Assembly (NCBI GenBank): GCA_013399305.1
Contig: VXAI01000046.1
Location: 4,154,731-4,218,730 of the forward strand
Reading direction: 5' to 3'
DNA length: 64,000 nt
Origin: Rostratula benghalensis
Lineage: Eukaryota; Chordata; Aves; Charadriiformes; Rostratulidae
Below the pieces are notes generated by a model that did no database searches, had not been told where the DNA came from, and saw nothing but the letters and a program-made list of their open reading frames with translations. The position numbers were made by a program, and so were the translations under genes. Positions 57,601 through 64,000 of this stretch are shown one piece after another. Every line of letters starts with the position of its first letter. Within the stretch, counting starts at the first letter, position 1.

Positions 57601-58631
57601 GGTTTTGTTACTCTAAACCTCAGAAATATATATATATAGCTGACAGAGGATTCACTTGTGTTTTGTTGTTTGGGATCCAGGCAATGCAAGCTGTAATTGC
57701 AAAAGTTGTTAATAAAAACTACACAGTTAGTGCTTTGTAGACTTGCCTCTTAGGAAGCAGTAGGCTTGGGAAATGTGGATAGCTCCAGCTCAAATCAAAG
57801 ACAGGATAGTTTGGCCAGATTTTAATTTACTCTCACAGTTTTAGCTGCTATACTTGCAAAACTGTACAGATATGAATAATGCTACCAACAAGGAAAATAG
57901 TCTTGAAAGTACAGTCAGTATTCACCCTAGTGTGTAGTTCTGTGCAGCTGTAACTTCACAGCTTTCAGATCTTGGATCTAACACAACAGCTGCTGTCTAC
58001 TGGTATTCTTTTTGTTTGATTTGGGTGATTTTGGTTTTGTGGGTTTTTTTTAGTTGGGTTTTGGCTTTTTTTTTTTTTTATTTCGGGTTGGTTGTTTTTT
58101 TTCTCCCTACAGCATTTACTTCTAGCTCCTTCCTAGAAATTCCACTTTATGATGATGCTGTGGCATGAATCCTAAATCCTGCAGTATGTTAGAAAATTGC
58201 ATACCAATTTCATCTCTGTACAGTGTTTGTCAGGATCAGTTTCTGCATTAAAATCTAGTATAGATAATAGCTTACCCATCTTTTCAGAGGGAGGTTTGTT
58301 CTTGCTCTAGCTCATAGTATAATTATAAGAAGTTATTAAAGGGGGTTACCAAATGGACCCAATGAGAAAATAAGCATCCTGTAAAGTGATTAAGAATTCC
58401 AGGATTTGGTACTGTATTTTTACCTGTTCTCATGCATACTGACCGACTCTTATGCTCTTTGTTTTTTAGGTTGTTGAAGACTGGAAATTTATTGCTCAGG
58501 TGCTTGATCGAATGTTCTTATGGGCTTTTCTTCTGGTTTCAATTATTGGATCACTTGTGTTATTTATTCCCGTTATTCATAAATGGGCAAGTATAATAGT
58601 CCCTACACATATAGGCAGTACACATGCATAA
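42540..58631 (+). CDS. CHRNA5: Neuronal nicotinic acetylcholine receptor subunit alpha-5
   Basis: An accessory subunit of pentameric nicotinic receptors (with alpha-3 or alpha-4 and beta subunits) in the neuronal plasma membrane; it changes calcium permeability and desensitisation. Six exons: 42540-42657, 52438-52589, 53356-53400, 54821-54930, 55619-56450 and 58470-58631, giving 472 residues (human 468). Visible parts: a hydrophobic signal peptide (about residues 1-30), the Cys-loop C174-C188 with 13 residues between and an NCS glycosylation site, vicinal cysteines C238-C239, M1 (~255-279), M2 (~285-305), M3 (~316-340), a variable cytoplasmic loop and M4 (~430-452). The residue two before the vicinal pair is Asp rather than the Tyr of ligand-binding alphas, which identifies alpha-5. 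Asp402 aligns with human Asp398. The start ATG follows a CpG-rich leader and opens the signal peptide. Confidence 0.96.
42658..52437 (+). other. CHRNA5: CHRNA5 intron 1 (9.8 kb)
   Basis: The longest intron in the window. Apart from the LTR at 49634-50120 it holds A/T runs (47333-47347, 48052-48070), a TTTA/TTTTA-rich tract near 48476-48501 and no supported gene. Confidence 0.75.
49629..50125 (+). mobile_element. Solo LTR, avian ERVL-like, with 5-bp target duplication
   Basis: Positions 49634-50120 (487 bases) resemble, end to end, a well-known avian endogenous retrovirus LTR: the opening CCTGGTTTCAACTGGGATAG, a central ATTCCATACCATAGACATCA, a later CTATTAAGCTGTTTTTATCT near the expected RNA 3' end, and an ending GATTAAGCGATGACA. 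GGCCT lies directly on each side (49629-49633 and 50121-50125), a perfect 5-bp duplication, as ERVL-type insertions make. The first bases are TA instead of the usual TG, while the 3' end is the standard CA. No internal viral genes are present, so it is a solo LTR left by recombination. It has the same orientation as CHRNA5. The family name is from memory. Confidence 0.85.
52438..52589 (+). CDS. CHRNA5: CHRNA5 exon 2
   Basis: Encodes [20 protein letters not shown] and [15 protein letters not shown], the N-terminal helix and first strand of the ligand-binding domain. Confidence 0.96.
53356..53400 (+). CDS. CHRNA5: CHRNA5 exon 3
   Basis: A 45-bp exon encoding [15 protein letters not shown], the conserved short exon 3 of nicotinic subunits. 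Confidence 0.96.
54053..54063. repeat. Poly(C) run of 11
   Basis: A C11 homopolymer in CHRNA5 intron 3. Confidence 0.9.
54821..54930 (+). CDS. CHRNA5: CHRNA5 exon 4
   Basis: A 110-bp exon encoding [20 protein letters not shown] and [13 protein letters not shown], with the typical loop-A region. Confidence 0.96.
55619..56450 (+). CDS. CHRNA5: CHRNA5 exon 5
   Basis: A large exon with the Cys-loop, the vicinal cysteines, M1-M3 and most of the cytoplasmic loop, ending at the VRE codons. The donor is gtgggt. Confidence 0.97.
58470..58631 (+). CDS. CHRNA5: CHRNA5 exon 6 (last coding exon)
   Basis: Encodes [21 protein letters not shown]4 and a short extracellular tail ending IGSTHA, with TAA at 58629-58631. 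Confidence 0.96.
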   Translation, partial: VVEDWKFIAQVLDRMFLWAFLLVSIIGSLVLFIPVIHKWASIIVPTHIGSTHA

Positions 58632-61600
58632 AATATTTCTAGATCTGACTGCTGCTAATATGGATCTGAAGAGTTTTGCAGTAGCTTTATTTCCATGCAT
58701 GTTCTTTGTAGGCATGTTTCTGATAGAGTAAAAACAAATCCCAAACCAGAACATTATGCTTATATTAAAGCTTGGTGTCCCTAGGACACATAGAAGTCAG
58801 TTTGCTTATTGCCAGTGTGCTAAGTTACTTCTAAATCAGGTCAGAATTAAAAGGACCTTCTCAAGCACTTACATGCATGGTATGTCAAAAAAGCATACAC
58901 TGACACCTACTGTGAAATTGAAGGATTTAAAGCTTTTTAGTGATGATCACTGTAGTCTGATTATTAAATTGCTATGTAAATTATTATATTGACTATTAAA
59001 TATTTGCAGGTATTTATATGATAGAGTTGCTTATTTCAATTTACTATCGTGCACAAAGGAGAATTTTTATTAGCTCTCTTGAATGTATTGTAGAAGTATA
59101 AAGTTTCTACAGAGTAAATTTAAAATAATAAAAATACCAGTTAAACTTCTCCTATAGTCAACGTATAAGTAAAAATAGCTATTTGGCTATGTTTTGCCTT
59201 TATATATTTTCACTGTAATTTGCTGCTGAATTTAAAACCTTGTTAATTCTATCATATTAACACGAACACTTAATCCAGTAAGCCTTAAAATTCCTGAAGG
59301 ATACATGTATATCAATATCTCTGTATCGGCGGTGGACAGGAAGGCAAAGACAATTAAATGAGTTCCCAAGTTGCACAAGGATTCCAATGGAATGGAACAT
59401 TCAGCTTGCTTTATTCTTGATGAAGAATTCGATACAGTATATTAGTTGCAAACGTGTTAACTGTTTCCTGCCTTTGTTTGTTTCCCAGAGTTATTAATTA
59501 AGTACAGATGATTAAGTTTTCACACATTTGGTGCACTGAACTTAAAAAGCAACCTTCAATAGGCTCACTTGATTATAGAACCATACACAACTGTAAGCAG
59601 CAAGGACTTACAGCTTTCTGTAAGTGTTAAAAACTAAGTTGAAGGTTTTAAATTATTCCATTAAAACATACTCTTTAAGTACTGGTTTAAAATTGTTTAC
59701 ATGCATTCCAATGCCATCTTTCTTAAAAGCTTTATTTCTGTTAGAGATTCTAAAATAGGTGGGTGTTTTCCTACACCGAAGTTTTGTCAGTGTACTGCAT
59801 GATGTAGTTGCATCCTGCGGGGGAATACAGTAATGCCAAGGTAAAGCAAGTCGTGGAAGTTTTTATTTGCTTAAATTACTGCATAAATCATAACATGTTT
59901 AGGTGAGAAGTTTAATGTAAATTCTGGTGTCTTAGATAATGTAAGTTTTTATAGTGGTTATGAATTTGGAAAATGGATACATATTCTTCCCTCTCGCCCC
60001 ACGTTCTAGCTCCTTTAGAATAGCACGGTTTGGCACTGTACTGATTATAATACTGATTGCTTGTGTCATAACTTATATATAATTATATAATTTAGTATTT
60101 ATTTAAAATTGTTTTCCCCTGTAGGACATTCTTGGGTTTATGTAGCTTTTTAAAGTTCACAGGCAGGGAAATTATGCCAGGCAAGTCTTTTTTTTTTTTT
60201 TTTTGTTAATACCAGCTTATAAATATTTCTGATTGTGAAGGGAGTCACTCTTTCTCTTCAGTTGTACAATTACATCTGGCATTGGATATCTATGTTTCCT
60301 CTCTTCCCATCATAACTATTTTTAAAGGTGAATTTGCAAAGATTATCTGGTTTAATCCATCAATATAATAATTTTAACTCCATCAGTATTATTAAGATTA
60401 AACAATGCTTCAGTGACTTTCTCTGTGTGGAAACATACTTTAGATATGTTATTTCCCCTTCAAATGCAAAATTTCTTTTTATACTCCTCCTTGGGTTTGA
60501 ATTATTGCAGTTTACTCTTACCTGAACAGAAAGCCAAGTAAGTAAAACTATATATATGTGTGTGTGTGTATATATGTATTTTTTTTTAATTCCCCACCTC
60601 ATCTCTTTTCCCTTGTTAAATGATGCCTGTAGACTGCCCATTATAAGGTGATTGGCAGCATATTGGCCAATGGAGACCCAGTCCTTATGTTAATAACTCA
60701 CAATATTTGCAAATGCATGGATTTCTTTTAGTAATTTCTGCAGCCTGATCATGATAAATGCAGGTAAGACAGCTGATGCTAGAACCCTTGGGCTCTTCAG
60801 CTTAATATCATCTGTGTCTGAAACAAAAAAAAAAATTGAATAGATGCAGAAGCATGGACCTTTCTTATGTAACTTGTTTCTGGATGTGTTGAACTGTAGC
60901 TTACGCTACCTTATATAGGCTTTTGCCACTCTGTCAAAATAAATGGAAAAAAAGCGCACAATTTTTAACAGCTTGATTCTCTTTATTTTCTTAACTGTTA
61001 TATCACTTGATACACTGTATTCCCAAAAAGTTTCCAGTTTGGTACAGAGAGAACAAGAGAACAGTTTATATTTTTACAAAATGCTTTCTCATTACAGTAT
61101 TTTCTTGCATTTTTATTCATGCTCTTAAATTATCTGCAGTAACTGATTAAAAAAAAAAAATAAATGTATGCCCAAGAAGCAGTTTTAGCCTACTTGACAG
61201 GACTGTTTCATATCTACCTGCCTTCCCCTGCCATAAAACACTGCACTGCAACAGGATACTTCTGTGTCCAAACTGTTCCTACCAAAGTATCTTGATTCTT
61301 TGCATAACCTGCAGACTGCATCTTACTGTGTTACTTGAACACAGTTCTAAATATTATTAGGTTTGAATAGCTTGTTTTTTCTGACAGTCTTCTCATACAT
61401 TGGAATATTGGGATACTTAGAATTTACATTATGGTTGCTATATTATCCGTTCCTCCCACTGTTTGAGTCAGTTTATACACCAGGTGGCAATGTCTGCATT
61501 CTAGCAGTTCTAGCAATTTGGTACGTGTGCTTTCTAAACATTTCATCCTCACGAGTGCATCCACTGAGTTCAGAATTAACTTATTTCCAGAAGATACTGT

Positions 61601-61988
61601 CGTGATCTGAAAAGACTTGGCACCAGGCTCACAGAAGCAAATCTTGTAGCCAAAAGTATTCGACCTGTCTTTTTCTGAATATTCATGTAATCTTCAGTTT
61701 ATCAATCCCTTCTTAAACCATTCTTACAAAGTGTAATGCACTACCTACATCTTTTCCAGTCATTACAAAAAGTAGCTGTCAAGAATAGCTCATATTACTT
61801 TGAGATTAGCTGTCATAAAGGTTAAAAATATTTTTTTCCACATTTTTAACAAAGCCTTGGTCAAGCAAAGTTGAGGTTGCGAGAGATTTTTATTCTACTA
61901 CACACAGTAGAGACAGCAGGTGCTGGGGTGGGGGTGCAGAGTCGGTTGGCAAAAGTTTTATTTGATTTCACAACATAATATTTAATCT
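58632..61988. other. Convergent 3' ends of CHRNA5 (+) and CHRNA3 (-)
   Basis: 3.36 kb between the two stop codons with no other gene. On the + strand AATAAA occurs at 59127-59132, 60938-60943 and 61159-61164. On the - strand AATAAA (TTTATT on +) occurs at 61957-61962, 61888-61893, 61112-61117 and 60982-60987. A mixed TA/TG repeat lies at 60548-60577. 3' UTRs of the two genes may overlap, as reported in human, but the ends cannot be set from sequence. Confidence 0.65.
60548..60577. repeat. (TA)n/(TG)n microsatellite
   Basis: TATATATATG followed by a GTGTGTGTG run and TATATATG. Confidence 0.85.
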
Positions 61989-62117
61989 TTACATTTCATC
62001 TCCAGCCATCAAAGGCTGTAGAAATAACCCTGCTGTTCCTAGAATACATACCAGGATGAAAACCCATAGAAAAATACGATCAATTACCATGGCAACGTAT
62101 TTCCAGTCATCCTGAAT
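61989..62117 (-). CDS. CHRNA3: CHRNA3 last coding exon
   Basis: 43 codons including TAA (61989-61991 on the complement). Starts [10 protein letters not shown] after a tttttcag acceptor and holds M4. Confidence 0.96.
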   Translation of the reverse strand: MQDDWKYVAMVIDRIFLWVFILVCILGTAGLFLQPLMAGDEM

Positions 62118-64000
62118 CTGAAAAATAAATGAATAGCAAGTAGTCATGTTTATTAGATTAGTAACTTGCATTAGCAATTAGTACCATTTTATATAGGAAG
62201 TACAGGTTTTTTCCATATGTCTTTCATATATGCACAACTTGCATATATGTTTGCATTGACACATCAATGCATCTTGAAGGCGCTTTATTTGAATATGCTC
62301 TTTGTGGCAAAGCCAAAAGCTACTTCTTTGAATACAAAAAGTCATTCCCTGAGACACTGGACTTCATGAGATACAGCTTCTCTTCTGTGTGCCAAAAATG
62401 AAAGTGAAAAGCTTCAAGTTCCTAAAGGACCAGGTTTGTCCAGGACACAGACTCTCCTGCTGGTCTTTAGGCAGTATGTAGAAAGGCAAAGGTTAATTGC
62501 CCTATGATTACTCGGTATGTTTCTTAGGTAGTACTCAAGTCTGATTGTTGTCATGCATATAAATGAATAATGCATTTGTTGTTTCTGAAATTTTCCACTT
62601 TTTAGTTTACAGCTTGTTAAAGCAGATTAAAAAAAAACAAACCAAAACAATCCCAGATTTCCTCTACCAACTAATTCTACTAAAGTTAGAATGAAGTTAT
62701 TTTGTTTATACTGAAACCAGGACTTTAAGTGCCATCATCAGAGGATTTAAAATCAGTGATGACTGTGGTGGTGAGGCTACTGATCTTAGTATGTTTGAGG
62801 AATGTGATAGAAAGAAAATTTTAAAATGAAAAAATTATTTTTTTATTGCATCAAATAGCAGTTTTATGAAATATGATGGACCCCATCTTGCAGCAGTTGT
62901 CTCATATAGCTACAGCAATTTGCAGCAGCAGCAAGATAAGTAATTTCATCACTGTGAAGGACCTTCATTCTTATGCTCTTTGTTATTGACAGTAGACTGT
63001 GGGAGGGAGACTCTAAAAGCATAGAGTCAGCAAATTCCACTATTAAGGTTATAATTTGGAGTAGCCTGACTCCAAATACTTGCATACTTGATGGCTACTC
63101 AGGTATGTTTCCCTGGCACTGGTTACCTTAACTTGTTTGTTTCAGCATTATGTGTTGTCAATAAAGAGAATGTTGTGCAACAGAGCTGCTCCCCAAAATT
63201 ACCTACATTCAAAATTGGACGTCTGTAATACAGGTTGGGTAATTTACTTGTATCAAATACTGATCTGCGTTGTCTTTTTTTTTCTTTGCTTTTTTTGGGG
63301 GAGGTGTGGGGTTTTTTTGAAATCTTTTTTTCTTTACAAAACTAATGGCACATGCTACCTGCAGTTTGAGTAACAGTAAAATATGTTCTTACCTCTTTTG
63401 CTTCATTCTGCATTTTCATATTTTCTGCAATGTATTTAACACTTTCGATAGCATCTCTCATTTCTGGTGACAGAACTGAAAATGAAAACAGAGGATCTAC
63501 AGACTCAGAGCTTGAACTTCTTGTGAGGTTGCCACTGAAATCTGAGAACTTCATTCGCTGATACTGACAACAGCTGCACGCCACATCTTGACATACAAAG
63601 CCATCTTTGCAGCATTTGGTTTCCGAACTGTTGAAGCAATTTAAGTTTGAAAACTCGGAAGTGAAAAATGGTTTTGGCTTCTGATTATTCTCTTCATCAC
63701 TGGCAGGCCTTGTCATAAACATGATCCTGGGAAGTAAGTTCAAGAAAATGGTTCTCACCCACACAGGCATTGTGTGTGTCTTGGGTGTTCTGTAGTGCAC
63801 GTTAAGTACAAACACCGTGATGACAATAGATAGAGTTACAAATATCATGGTGAAAAGGAGGTATTCCCCAATAAGTGGAATTACCAGGGAAGTAGAAGGT
63901 ATGGTTTCTGTGATAACGAGGAGGAACACTGTTAAAGATAGAAGGACTGATATGCAGAGCGTCACCTTCTCACCGCAGTCTGAAGGCAAATAGAAAACTA
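61989..64000 (-). CDS. CHRNA3: Neuronal nicotinic acetylcholine receptor subunit alpha-3, partial (C-terminal part)
   Basis: The ligand-binding alpha subunit of ganglionic nicotinic receptors, at the plasma membrane. Only the last two coding exons are in the window: 63393-64000 (cut by the edge) and 61989-62117, joined in frame with a GT-AG intron. The exon at the edge opens at the end of M1 ([11 protein letters not shown]), then has M2 ([18 protein letters not shown]), M3 ([19 protein letters not shown]), and a long cytoplasmic loop with a cysteine-rich part and [17 protein letters not shown]. The last exon has [21 protein letters not shown]4 and ends [10 protein letters not shown]. The LNC...CQD cysteine-rich loop and the LQPLMA tail identify alpha-3. 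The gene converges on CHRNA5, as in other vertebrates. Confidence 0.95.
62118..63392 (-). other. CHRNA3: CHRNA3 last intron
   Basis: No gene or known repeat is seen. It contains a perfect 10-bp inverted repeat at 62225-62249. Confidence 0.85.
63393..64000 (-). CDS. CHRNA3: CHRNA3 penultimate coding exon (partial)
   Basis: Runs off the window edge in M1. It ends MQNEAKE with the donor gtaag (complement of 63388-63392). Confidence 0.96.

Overview
This is vertebrate nuclear DNA, almost certainly from a bird. The genes are multi-exon with GT-AG introns, and the CpG-rich first exons are partly lost in runs of N (30645-31133 and 42353-42401). Intron 1 of CHRNA5 carries an LTR that resembles the avian ERVL-type solo LTRs, with a 5-bp target duplication, and a short CR1-like fragment lies near 13.0 kb. 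A neoavian species is my best guess; the species cannot be fixed from sequence alone.

Layout: (1) 1-20033, + strand, IREB2 (iron regulatory protein 2) from its third coding exon to the stop, 20 exons in frame, followed by a probable 3' UTR to about 23.25 kb. (2) 24.78-25.26 kb, a CpG island that probably starts HYKK; HYKK (hydroxylysine kinase) has four coding exons ending at 30567. (3) 31.1-36.3 kb, PSMA4 (20S proteasome subunit alpha-3), complete at 261 codons. (4) 36.3-42.0 kb, AT-rich intergenic DNA. (5) 42.0-58.6 kb, CHRNA5 (nicotinic receptor alpha-5), six coding exons, 472 residues, with a 9.8-kb first intron holding the LTR. (6) 58.6-62.0 kb, convergent 3' ends. (7) 61989-64000, - strand, the last two coding exons of CHRNA3 (nicotinic receptor alpha-3), cut by the window edge.

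The order IREB2-HYKK-PSMA4-CHRNA5-CHRNA3 and the strand of each gene match the human 15q25.1 region, known for smoking, lung cancer and COPD associations. CHRNA5 and CHRNA3 encode subunits of the same receptor pentamers. The other three genes are housekeeping or metabolic: iron sensing, 5-hydroxylysine breakdown and protein degradation. They share no pathway, so this is conserved linkage rather than an operon-like unit.

I found no sign of a new biological system. The points worth a second look are the LTR, an alternative HYKK start, a few residue-level differences in conserved proteins, the compact HYKK-PSMA4 junction and several short palindromes and repeats. Comparisons with human or other proteins are from memory and were not aligned by software.
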